This document shows positions 32,460 through 43,719 of a stretch of 64,000 nt of DNA, piece by piece. Source of the DNA: Cantharellus purpuraceus (Eukaryota; Basidiomycota; Agaricomycetes; Cantharellales; Hydnaceae); assembly GCA_025174535.1 (NCBI GenBank), contig JALBUN010000012.1, forward strand, positions 310,001 to 374,000, in the 5' to 3' direction. The notes under the pieces were generated by a model, which worked only from the letters and a program-made list of their open reading frames with translations, was not told the origin of the DNA and searched no databases. A program made the translations under genes and the position numbers. Positions within the stretch are counted from its first letter, which is position 1; each line of letters starts with the position of its first letter.

Positions 32460-33798
32460 TTATTGTGTTTCAGAGCTCGCTTGCCCGGGTGTTCTCCATA
32501 CTTTTACTGTTCCATCCGCACTGGCCGTGATCATCTCACCTGCATCACTGGGATGGTGTTCCACCCAAGTCACGACTTTCTCGTGCACCTTGGGAGGGGG
32601 ATTGGGCAGCAGTGGTGTAGCCTGGCCATTTTCGCGTTTGAGCTTTAGGCAATTACTACAAGGGAAATGGAAACGAACATCCACTAGGTCCCAAGCCCAC
32701 ACACATCCCTGCTCGTCGCCACTCACGACGCTGGCTTCGGCATGTCCAAAGCATGCACGAGAGCGGTAGGCACCATTGACATGCCCTTTGAATGTATTGA
32801 GCAATTTTCCGTTCTGTGCATCCATTAATCGAATTGTTGAGTCAAGACTCTGGACGAGGTAGGTTTGGCCGTCAGCTGTAGGGAACACGGATGTGACTGG
32901 ACCTATGGGGAACGCATGATCTATGGTGAACTTCCATTGTCTCACAGACGTGCTCACTTCCAAGGTAATCGGATCGAAGCTCGCCTTTGCGTATATCATA
33001 CGTGCGAACATGCCCATCTACAGAGCCCGAAATGACATGTGTAGATTCCACATACAAAGTTTGAATAGCGTCGCGAGCTTCATCGAGAGTTTGGATGGGT
33101 TGTCGATTCTGCGCCCTGAGGGCATGTCATTAAGCAGTAGATTCATGTTGGAGTTAACAACATAAAGATCGCAGGTCAGCCTGCACATCACCTCAGACAG
33201 GCCACTCTTGGTCTATTCCAAGGGAGGGCTATGTACAGGCGAAATATTGCCATGACTGGAAAAGGAGAAACGTGCGTACCGAAGGTCCCACAGTCTGACG
33301 GTCGAGTCAAAGCTTCCTAGGTATGCATTTAACGTGAGCTTCCCAACGGTTCTTGAAAGTTTCTTAACCAACCACTGGCAACCACCGAGGCATCCTCATT
33401 GAATTCGACAACATTCACACGTCCCATATGCCCGGATATCCTCCTGATGGTATTGCCTGTTGCTACCTCCCACAAGAACACGGACCGATCACCTCCAGAA
33501 CTGGCAAATCGAGCGTTGTCTGGAGACCTGAGCACAACGACGATAAGAAACTAGTGAATCTGCCTGTGAGACGCCCTTACACAGTGATAGAAAGTACTTC
33601 GTAACCATGAGCTTTGTACACCTTGATCTCTGTGCCTAAGTGTGGATTCCATAGCCGTATTGTGCGATCCTGACCCCCGGTCAGAACATACTTTGCAGCG
33701 CCTTTAGCATAGCGTGCCACGTGAACTGGTCCAATGTGGTTGGACAGAGAAGTGTGAAGAATGCGAGGCAAGGGAGGAGGGCCACGGACAGCCATCAT
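32460..33798 (-). CDS. WD40 protein WDR83/MORG1
   Basis: WD repeats follow one another over several exons: GPVHVARYAKGAAKYVLTGG-QDRTIRLWNP, KAHGYEVLSI, FASSGGDRSVFLWEVATG, GRVNVVEFNEDASVVASG, SFDSTVRLWDLR, TLDEARDAIQTLYVESTHVI, SGSVDGHVRTYDIRKGELRS, SLDSTIRLMDAQNGKLLNTF, SGDEQGCVWAWDLVD and ASADGTVKVWRT. The order, and especially the TLDEARD and SVDGxVRxYDxRxG segments, match human WDR83/MORG1. That protein is a seven-bladed scaffold of MAPK modules which also associates with the spliceosome. Start chosen at the MM pair (33798); an in-frame upstream ATG exists at 33828. It is divergent from the DOCK gene with about 100 bp between starts. Confidence 0.9.
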
Positions 33799-33897
33799 GG
33801 TGGGAAACCTGCGCGCCCACTTGTGCAAACAACATCTTGATAGCTACCGTGCTGAATCCGCGTCAATAGCACCTACTTCACTTTATTACTCTCGCGC

Positions 33898-36800
33898 ATG
33901 GGTCCCGCGGGCAACCAAGCTTCCCAGCGTAGGGGAGTATGGGAACCCCTCCCCGCCATATTGTATGGCTATGCTGTCCATCCTCTCAGCACTGGACAAC
34001 GTAGGGATTCAATTCGAGACTCCAAGGTGAATGGCGATTCCAGGCGCCTCAGTGGGGTCAAGGATCAAGAAGATACTGTTGCCAATGACATGATAGTTGC
34101 TTTGGATGTCGGAGACGACGTATACGCCTTCGAGCGCTACGTTCCTAAAGCGAAGGAAGTCGATGGCATTTGGTACAGAGGGTGTGTATCTGCTATTGAC
34201 TTTTCTTTGCTATATCTCATATATTCCACCAGCTATGTGGTCAGCACGTCCCGGAGGTCGGACAGTACTGCATCGTCGACCCCTGGCCAATCCACCGAGC
34301 AGCAAGCTGTTTTTATTGGAATATTCCCAGCCTCTCACATCCATGTTCGAATGGAGTTCTCAGATGAAGATGGTCGCCTTCAAGACGTCGTGTCGAATCT
34401 TTCTACTCGGGTTGACCTATACTCTTTGCACCGGTCAGGTGCCATGGATACCCTCCCTGAAGAAGATGAAGAAGCAGATGCAATGGCTGCTCGAAGGTCT
34501 CATCGCCTTGGTCCGCCGCCAGGACTCGCGGGTCTCACGGGAAGCTCTCGTCCGCCTCTCCCTTCATCGCAAACGACGTCCAGCACTCACTCCACTTCTC
34601 CTTCTGATTCTCAAACCCTGTCCATAAAACCGATTCCACCACGCCCAGCCATAAGACCTGGAGATGAAACTGCCTCTGGCTCCTACCAGCCTATTATAGA
34701 CGAGATTGCGTCTGCACTTCGAGAGTGGCACGGCCTCATGTTCACTTATCTCACCCAACGGGATTATAAACTTTTCCATGTCGTGCGTGAGCATATCGAA
34801 GCGTTACACCTTGGCAGACGACAGTTGCTGGCGCAGACTCTGAGCGCGGAGGAGACGATCAATTTACGACGTGATTGTGTTACGAGGCTGGTTGCGGGAA
34901 ATGTTATTCAAGGGTTAGACGTCATTGTGCGGCATCCGGCATGGGGAGGTCTCGTCACAGTGGATGTTGAAGGCGAGGTCGATGCTCGTAGTTGGGTGAG
35001 TGGCGTTCGGATGTACGCCATGCAATCGTCGCTGGCATACATGGATGCCTCTTCGTCCGGTCTTATTACTAAAAGTCCTGCCATCGGACACATTCTTGAG
35101 TATTCGTCGGTGAAACCATTACCAACACCAGCGCAGTCGGCGTTCCCCGAATATGGGCGACCGCGAGCTCGTACAATTGGTTCATTAGGCCCTCCGCCTC
35201 CAGCAAAATCAGCCGTGCGATTCTATCATGTGTTTTTGGACCTCCGTGCCTTTGTGGCATCTCTTTGTTCTCCTGGGGAGACCGCTGAACTCTATTTTTC
35301 ACTCTACAACAAGACTGACGCTCGTTTCCTTACCGAGGAGTTTTGTGCAGTCCTGAATCATAACGGCGTGTCAGCTCGCGAACCTGCCGACGGTCGCATT
35401 GGTCGCATACGGACGTTATTCACGGACCTGGCTCAAACAGACGTACAGGAATCGATCTATCTCGTCTGTCGTATTGTTCGGAATGGGTCAATGAAGATGA
35501 ATTCAACACTTAGCTCGAGCGGTCAGCAAGCAGATGGGCGTCGAACTTCAGAGGCGAGCATTCGGGATCCCAATTTGATGACTTCATGGAACGATGCTGC
35601 CAGCGTCCATAACGGGACACGTCCTATATCTCCTCAGCAACGGCCGACTAATCCCGCAGAGTCTCAGGCATTTTTTAGACGTCCGTTTGGATGTGCTGTT
35701 CTTGAGCTTAGCCAGCTCAACCAATTATTCGCTGATCAAGCCGATGTCTCTTCTACCAAAGAGCATACTATGCCAATATTCGTGCCAGAGAATGAAGCCG
35801 CGTTTTCAACTCTTCATCAAGACATTATAGCCAGCAAAGTTCGGGAGTTTGCAAAATCTGGCAGGTGCGATGCTATATTTCGTGCTTCATATCGCGAGAC
35901 TGAAGATGTAATCTAGGGCAGAGATGCTGGCCGTATCGATCAAAGTTTTCCGAGGAGATGCTGCCACAATTGTCAAGGAGAACCCATCTCTGATGCATGA
36001 GGCTCCTTTGACCTCACCTCTGGGATTTCCTGATGTTGTATTCCCTGGTGACGTCCGCAACGAAGTATATATCAAGCTCTGGAGTGGCGAGTTCTTTGCT
36101 GGCACCGCCGGAAGGGCATACCGCAAGAGCATGGGTCTCATCCCTGGAGCTGCGCCCGGACCATTCAATATTCAAGTCACGGTTGAGGTTAGAAATAGCG
36201 CTGGCATCGTAGAGCGGGTAATATCTCCTGGCAGCGGAGAGCCTTGCGTAACACAGTTTCGATCCATGGTTTTCTATCGCAATAATACACCCACTTACGG
36301 CGAACTTATCAAGCTATTCCTCCCAAATGATGTGCCTTCTCAATATCACTTGTTTTTCACTTTTCGTCATCGGACGTCGAAGGAGAAAGTTACCAACAGT
36401 AACAGGAATTCTTTAGATGGTGCTGATCGGCCCTTTGCTTTCGCGTACCTTCCACTATTTCCAGATAGTCGGGCTTTCGTTCAAGATGGAAGCCACTCTT
36501 TGGTGTTGTATCGGGCAGACAGGTTGCCACACATTTCCCCAAGTGATTATTACGGCGCACCTGCAATTCTTCCACCTGGACAAAGAGCAGAGAGTATAGT
36601 TATTCCACCACAGTTGCAGCGAACTGCAGTCCCAATGCGAGACAATCTTGTTATTCGCTCATACCTCTGTTCGACAAAATATACTCAAAATTCGGTCTTA
36701 CTCGGTCTCTTGCATTGGGAGAGTCTGGCGAGCCATGAGGAGTTGCGCACAGTATTATCAAAGTTTACTTTCGTCGGCGAGGTTGAGATCGTCAAATTTC

Positions 36801-39800
36801 TGGGGGATATCTTTGACTCTCTCTTTGGAATTCTCCTCTCTTCTGGCAATGCTGGCGGTCAACTCGATGATTTAGTCTTCAGTGCTCTCGTGGCAGTCCT
36901 TGGGATAGTACAGGATCATCGCTTCAGCAATTTCCAACCAGTCCTCGACGTGTATATCGAGAAGCATTTCTCGTGTGCAACTGCGTCTTCGCATATGATT
37001 CATTCAATGAATCGCCTCATTGCTGATCCCTCAAGTCCTACATATGCTCAGCCACTCCGCTCGGCCCTCAAAGTCTGGCACTACATATTCAAATTCATCG
37101 CGCGTTCACGAGAACTCCAGAAAGCCAAGGAAGTTGGGATGGGAAGTCATTCTACCGCTGAACATCTGGAGTCGTCGTTCAAGCGAGAATTGTCCTCTCA
37201 TCTCGCGGAGGTCAACCGCATGATGGCTACTGCAGTTCCATCGGCCATTATTGGCACGCAGACAATCGCACTCCAGAATTTTACTTCCATTCTACCCGAC
37301 CTTGCGAAAATCTTCACGACGGTTGAACTTGTTACCATTGTTACTGCATTCGCCAACGCAATTTCAGCCTTCAAGGGAAAAATTGTCATTTGGAAACTCA
37401 TCATGTATCTTCAAATCGTGAAGGGGTTTCTATTCGATCTTCCACAATCCCGAACACTTCTCGTGGAAGCCATCGTCATGTGGATCAAACCTCACTTTGG
37501 CCGTTATGATGAATTTGCCCACACTCAGCCTGAGGAATTAGAGAGCAGCCGCAACAACGCACGGATTAGTTGGCTACAGAGTATTCGCCTCTGTGTCACT
37601 ATCATATCTATAATGCTCGACAAACTCCAGCAAAGTCTTATTGAACCATCCATACAGGCCGACCATAAGCTACTTCGTCAAGAACAGGAGCACGTGGAAT
37701 ACCTGCTTTCCCTGATACCAAGGTCTGTGCTATCCCAATGATTTCTACTACGTTGACATATTCTCGCAGACTTCTTGACTCATATCGTGAACTTCAGAGT
37801 ACCGCATCTTGGAAAGCTATAGAGCACGTCAGATCACCTGCCACATTAGCTGCAAACGCACCGGTTGCATTCCCGGAATCGTATCCATTTTCCCTTGTTG
37901 CGAACTTTCCAACAGTGTCCAAGGGTTCCCAGGTATTTGACAATCAAGTGGATCAACCACCACTTTTCAACTGTCCCCTCGCGGAGACAGCCGTTGTTTT
38001 CCTCGCTCTTATCCTCTCAGCGCCACGGACACACTTGATCACATTCCTTGAATCTAGCCTGGAGATCGAGGGAAAAGATAATTTTGCTCAGCTACTATCC
38101 CGCTTTTTCAAAATGGGAAACTCCATCCTGGATAATGATGCCTGGCCCAAGAATTGGTTAAATGTCGATATCCTGGCTCACAAAGTTTTACTGAAGTTGT
38201 TCGATCCCATCGCCTTTCTCTTAATACGAGACTTCGTACCCGAGCAACACTCATCCTTCGAGTTCAATGCAAATCTATGGCGAGAGGCATTCTACACGCT
38301 GCTAAAGTTGTTGTCCTCAGATCAATTGGTAATTGAGGACTTTAGTCCACAGGTAAATGCTCGTCATTTATTCACCTTCGTTTTTCCATGTTCACACTCT
38401 GATGAACTCGAAGAAACGACGAGCGGTATGGCGTCTCTCTGGAGATATTAGAGGCGAAGGCGCATCCATCTTACTGAGATTATGGGAGGCATTGGGTTGG
38501 CCTGAGACTGTCTCCGCTAATGCAGGGTCTTTAACACGATACGGTGTAAGTTTTTAATTGATCTTATGTAGCCGGTCACGTCAAATGACACTGGTTTGGA
38601 AAGGGCTACCAAGTTTCACTAAACACTCTGGTTGGCCACGTGGTCAATCTCTGTCTCAGTAAGCATGACCTGCTACGAGCCCATTCGACACAGATACTCT
38701 ATTCTATGATTGTCTCCGAGTACCATCTCGCTGGCCAATTCGATGACATAGAGAACGAGGTGGTTACAAAATTGGACTCGCTATTCATGTCCGACAGCAA
38801 AGGTGATGACATCTCTCGTGCGTTCTTCATCGGACAATTGCGACATCTATTCGACAATTCGTCCGTCGACGAAGCCTTACGACATCGTGTTGCTACTTTC
38901 CTGGAATCGGTTGACCTTTTCTTGGAGTTGTTACTTAATGTTCGTGCACTTCCCGAAGGAGAGGAGTTCCAAGATGATCGGGTAATCGCTACCCTCCGGC
39001 TGATGAACTTCATCAGGCGAATCGGACGTGATGAGATCTATATTAAATATGTTCATCAGCTCGTAAATGTACGATTCTACTTCTCGATCATTTTAAGAAT
39101 TGGGCTCATATGATAGTTTCAGATGCATTTGCAAAGCCAGAACTATGTTGAAGCTGCGCTAACTCTCAAACTACATTCGGATTTGCATGATTGGGACCTC
39201 AATACATATGTAGACCCAATGGAGGACCTTGGTCTCCCGCGTCAGACAGCATTTGCGCGAAAAGAGACGCTTTGTCTCCTGATTTTGGATTACCTAGGTT
39301 CGTTTCTTTTTTGTTTTGAAAGGTCGAGTTCAATATAAGACTCTGCGTCCAGGGAAAGGTAAAGCCTGGGAGAATGCAGTTGACATCTGTAAGGAACTGT
39401 CTTTCCAACACTCCGAAGTCACCTTCAATTAGTGGGCACTAATTTCCCTCGCTTCCACGCTTGTGGCTCATCCATACTCTCAGCGCACGCTTATCTGAAA
39501 TACTGATGCACCAGGCAACATTGCTGGAGCACATAGTAATCGATCAACGCCACTACCCAGATTATTTCATGGTTGCGTTTTGTGGGAGTTTTCCTGTAGC
39601 CCTCCGCAATAAGCAATACATCGTAAGCGGTCTTCATCCTGGCTCGACTATTTATAAGTTGACTTCCTCTAGTATCGAGGATACGAATGGGAAAAGTATG
39701 CGGCGTTCTGCGAACGAATGCTGACCAAACATCCAGAGGCGCAACTGTTGCGCAGCATGACGGATCCCATGGAAGAAGGGCGCTTGAGCGACACCCAATA

Positions 39801-41086
39801 CATTGTCGTTATCGCCGTCACTCCAGAGCCGGATCGCGAATCGCCGATATTCACGAATCCTGATGTACCAACAGCTGTTCGAAGATATCACGAAAATAGG
39901 TATTTGACTCATTGACCTTGTAACACTTAATGTCAACGTGACTTCCGCAGTGCTGTGAACGTATTCAGTCACTCAAGGCCTGTGACAAGGACTATAGGTG
40001 AAGACGATCTGGAGGAGGAGACATGGATAGAGAAGACGTATTACACTACAGAGGAAACATTTCCTACTGTCCTCCGACGATCTGAGGTAGTCGATACGGC
40101 ATCCATCGATATCTCGCCTCTGGAGCATGCCTTTAGTGAGGTGGAACAGAGAACCAAGAAGTTGGCCACTATGGAGCGCAAATACAGCTCTATTGCCAAG
40201 ACTGGGCAGGCTATCTCCACAAATGCGTTATCCATGACCCTGAACGCAGTAGTAGATGCACCTGCTGAGGAGGGCGTTCCTTATTATCGAGACACCTTCT
40301 TGAACCCGGACTATGTGGACCGTCACCTGGATCGAGCCGAACTCGTTCAAAAGTTGAGGGAGTCGATAGACGAACAGGTCACTCCTGATATATTTGCAAG
40401 TATCTGATTGTGACTGACCTTGGCTGTAGGCTCGAATTCTTGACCAGTGTCTTAAGCTTCATGGCCAGATTTGTCCACAGGAGATGCTTCCTTTTCACGA
40501 GACGTTGGAGCGTCTCTTTCAAAAGAATTTTTCTGAGGAGATTCTACGTCTCCCAGCAGAGTCCGTTGCATATGCCGGGCAGATTTCTGATGCGATTGGC
40601 CCAACAACTCCGACGAGCTCTCCACATCCACGTCTATCCCCGACCAATTACCGTTCTTCTACTCAAGGCGGAGGACTCCCTCGCAAACGTTCGGAATCCT
40701 CAATCCTTAGCCGGCCAATGGTCATGCCTCCCCTGCAATTGTCAAAGTCCCCAGGAGCAGCACCGCCTATATCGCCGCCTCCTTATGGGCATATGCGTGG
40801 AGCCGCAGAGGTAACTGGGAAACGAAACCAAACGCCCTTGCAAAGAAACCTAGCGTATTTGGCTCGCTATGGCATGGGTGGTGTGTCATCAGGTCCAGGA
40901 GATCGACCAAATGTCGGCGGCAGTGATGAGCATTCCGCGAGTTCGCTTCGAGATTCGAGTGTCAATCTAAATGGAGCCATTGCTGGACACTCGGGCGTTT
41001 CCATTGCGCAATCGGGTGGTAGTTTGCGTAGTACGCTCCGAAAATTCGGAAGTCTCAATATGGGACGGACATCGAAGGAGACATGA
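33898..41086 (+). CDS. DOCK-family Rho/Rac guanine nucleotide exchange factor
   Basis: Start MGPAGNQASQRRGVWEPLPA. An SH3-like N-terminus (VALDVGDDVYAFERYV, then IWYRG joined by an intron to YVVSTSRR, then FIGIFPASHIHV) is followed by the helical region (REWHGLMFTYLTQRDYKLF). Next comes the DHR-1/C2 domain: SGR joined to AEMLAVSIKVFRGDAATIV by a 51-nt intron, then FPDVVFPGDVRNEVYIKLWS. A long helical middle leads to DHR-2 (MVAFCGSFPVALRNKQYI, EDDLEEETWIEKTYYTTEET, YYRDTFLNPDYVDRHLDRAE). The C-terminal tail is Pro/Ser-rich with LPRKRSESS. About 2,100 residues, in line with fungal Dck1. Together with an ELMO/Lmo1 partner such proteins activate Rac/Rho5 GTPases in polarity and mitophagy. Confidence 0.92.
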
Positions 41087-41241
41087 TTAGATTTATTAGC
41101 CTTGGTTATGTGGGTCATTCAATCCCCCTCCTATTTACTGTATGTTTCACTTATGCCAGGATGTACCGAAGTATGTTTGTTTGTGCTTTCTCACTATGTC
41201 GATTTCATGATGACCACCCAGACTGTACCACCCATAATTGC

Positions 41242-41781
41242 TTAATTACCCGCCTCTTTACTTGCGTCTTGCTGGACTTCGTCCACTGACTTGATGCCCA
41301 TGCGCCATTGGCACAAACTGAGGTTGTTTACGCTTCTAGCCAGAATGGCACGTAACACTATTTGATCGTCCAATAAAGGCGCCTCAACAAACTTAGACAG
41401 TATGGGTATTTCCAGTGAAAACTGGAGGCGTCCGCTTGAGTTGAAGGCCAGGCTAGATGGTTAGAAGTAGCACAAACCTCCGCCTGCTCCAGAAATCCTA
41501 GGACCATTAAAGTTCCCTTATTTTCTCGCAGGTAATGCAACGATTGAGAAGGATCTAAGCAGAGCCTCATGTCGACCAGTAACCCATGTGGGTGGTCGGC
41601 CAAGAGAAGAAGATATGTGCAGGGATCATAAGATATAATTCTGAGCTCCAACAAAGGGTCGGGATTTCAGAATCAAACACTCTTAAGCCTTGACTCACCT
41701 TCCTGCAATTCGAATCTTCTTGCCGACCATTGAAGGTAATCCTTCCATCGCGCATGTTATTGCACAGTCATCGCTAGACAT
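41242..41781 (-). CDS. TEN1: Ten1-like OB-fold telomere (CST) protein
   Basis: Exons 41699-41781, 41478-41640 and 41242-41421 give a clean 141-residue protein. It begins MSSDDCAITCAMEGLPSMVG, then KKIRIAGRIISYDPCTYLLL, HGLLVDMRLCLDPSQS, GTLMVLGFLEQAE, LEIPILSKFVEAPLLDDQIV, LRAILARSVNNLSL, ending KEAGN. The alternating hydrophobic strands, the V/L-x-GR-x2-SYD motif and the VLGxLE strand parallel human TEN1 (GRLCLYD...VLGEL). Ten1 works with Stn1 (and Ctc1/Cdc13) at telomeres and in lagging-strand fill-in. The assignment rests on fold-level resemblance, so a different small OB protein is possible. It is divergent from ARPC4 with 75 bp between start codons, and convergent with the DOCK gene. Confidence 0.65.
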
Positions 41782-41856
41782 GACCTTGCTGTAGCCGCGG
41801 AACTAAGCTACGCCCACAACAAGCACCCACAACGCTCGCAGCCTACCCGCCGTACC
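41782..41856. promoter_or_regulatory. 75-bp bidirectional promoter between the Ten1-like gene and ARPC4
   Basis: Only 75 bp separate the two divergent start codons (41781 - and 41857 +). Both 5' UTRs and core promoters must lie here or overlap the opposite gene. No clear TATA box is visible. Confidence 0.6.
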
Positions 41857-42694
41857 ATGGTGAATCAATCTATAGTCTTTTAGGGTCACTTCTGACTAGA
41901 CTGCTTTTTCAGTCCAATGTTCTTAGACCATACCTTGCTGCGGTTCGCGCTACGCTGACAGCCGCTCTGACTCTAGAGAACTTCTCTTCGCAGGTGCTTG
42001 GCAAAATATCTGAGCGTAAGAGCAGGTCATTAACGCAACGCATGGCCAGGTCGTGGAGCGTCATAACAAGCCAGAGGTTGAAACAGGGTATGTTAATGTA
42101 GCCTCTTGGGGCTCTCGTCTAATGATCATACCCACTCCAGCGGTTCTCGAGAAGTCCTCCTCAATCCTCTAACCATCTCGCGTAATGAAAACGAACGGGT
42201 TCTAATCGAGCCGTCGGTCAACTCCATTCGTTTAAGCATCAAAATCAAGCAGGCCGATGAGATTGAACGGATTTTGTGTCACCAATTTACCAGATTTATG
42301 ATGCAGAGGGCAGAGAGCTTCATTGTACTACGAAGAAAAGCCATACAGGTCAGTTCTTCGGGGACTGCTCCTGGTTTAGAGTCATATTGGAAAACATTTC
42401 TCCGTATAGGGATATGACATTTCTTTCCTTATCACTAATTTCCATTCAGAGACCATGTTAAAGCACAAGATCGTGGACTTTATCATCCAGTGAGTCGCTC
42501 GTTAATTTTATCTACAAGTCATTCACTTCCTGTTCACAGATTCATGGAGGATGTGGATAAGGAGATCAGTGAAATGAAACTCAGCTTGAATGCACGGGCC
42601 CGTATCGTTGCAGAATCTTATCTCTCAACAGTATGTCTCTTCACAATCATCGCATGGCAATTAATCTCTGTTGTGTCCTTTTTAGTTTGGCTAA
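41857..42694 (+). CDS. ARC19: Arp2/3 complex subunit 4 (ARPC4/p20)
   Basis: Exon 1 consists of the ATG alone: GTGAAT follows directly and a roughly 55-nt intron ends TTTTTCAG. The rest then reads [58 protein letters not shown] sequence, [78 protein letters not shown], and a tiny last exon ending FG with TAA. Similarity to human ARPC4 is strong along the full length (about 168 residues). This subunit with ARPC2 forms the core of the branched-actin nucleator at endocytic patches. Confidence 0.95.
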
Positions 42695-42909
42695 AATGCG
42701 ATTCCTTGGGGTCTCGCCTCTACTGATTACTGTAAATTCCCGATGTCAATAATACTCCAGACCTGTAGACTTTCAAGGCAAGGCGTAACATATTTATGGC
42801 ATTCGATCAGGTACTTGGTTGTGTGCGAAAGTCGCTGTCTATAGAAACCATTCACCGAGATGACGAGATGACTTAGCGTGGTAAAAATAACATAAGCAAT
42901 CAACTAATC

Positions 42910-43719
42910 ATGTCTTTGGACTCGTTTGTGAAGACTTCTCGCTCAAAACCCCAGCCGGTGTGCACATCACGTTCGATTCAAAATCGTGACTCAACCTTCG
43001 TAGCCACTCTTTTTCGGGCCGACTCCCCTGCTGCTGCTCAAGCTATCGTGAAATACGTCAAGAATGTTTTGCATGCTTCTAACCCTGCCTCGCACGAGAT
43101 GATGGCATATAGAATCATGTGTTTGAAGGCGGGTTGCACGGGGCTCAACGGACCAGATGATTTCGAGGTCAAAGGTGGCTTATACGGCGTTCCTCTTGGA
43201 GTCTCCGCGGAACAGATGAATTCACTGTCTTATAGGTGGATCCGAAGACGACGGAGAAAAGTATGGAGGAGGTCGGATACTGAAAATGATGCAACGGGAA
43301 GGTGTGCTCGACGCTGTTGTAATCGTCAGTCGATGGTAAGTTATTTCTGATCGTATGTACTTGTAAAAGGCCTTGACATTGATCCAAGGTTTGGTGGGAC
43401 GCTCCTCGGTCCTATACGATTCACGCATATTGAGAACTGCACACACGATGCATGTGTACGCTTTAAGGCGGTAGAAGAGGTTCAGAGCTACGTGGAACGT
43501 TTGCAAGTTCTCGATCAAACTTTGACGGAAAAGCGAGCTACGCTAGCAGGGAATGGTAACACAGCCAACTCTAAACCCCAAGATTACTCATCTTTGGTAA
43601 CGACATTGGATATCGGAAAGGCTCGCCGCTTACTCAAAGCCAGGGAAAGCGCCATCAAAAGTTTGGAGGGGATGTTGAAAGACAAACGTAAAGACTTGAC
43701 CATGCCAACAGACACATAG
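42910..43719 (+). CDS. IMPACT/UPF0029-family protein (Yih1-related), without RWD domain
   Basis: Start MSLDSFVKTSRSKPQPVCTS leads straight into the IMPACT domain: STFVATLFRADSPAAAQAIV, HEMMAYRIMCLKAG, then after an intron DGGEKYGGGRILKMMQREGV-LDAVVIVSRWFGGTLLGPIR. A C-terminal coiled segment (VERLQVLDQTLTEKR, ARRLLKARESAIKSLEGML) ends at TAG 43719. Yih1/IMPACT proteins bind Gcn1 through an N-terminal RWD domain and dampen Gcn2. Here that domain is absent and an extra C-terminal helix pair is present, so the same role should not be assumed. Confidence 0.87.
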
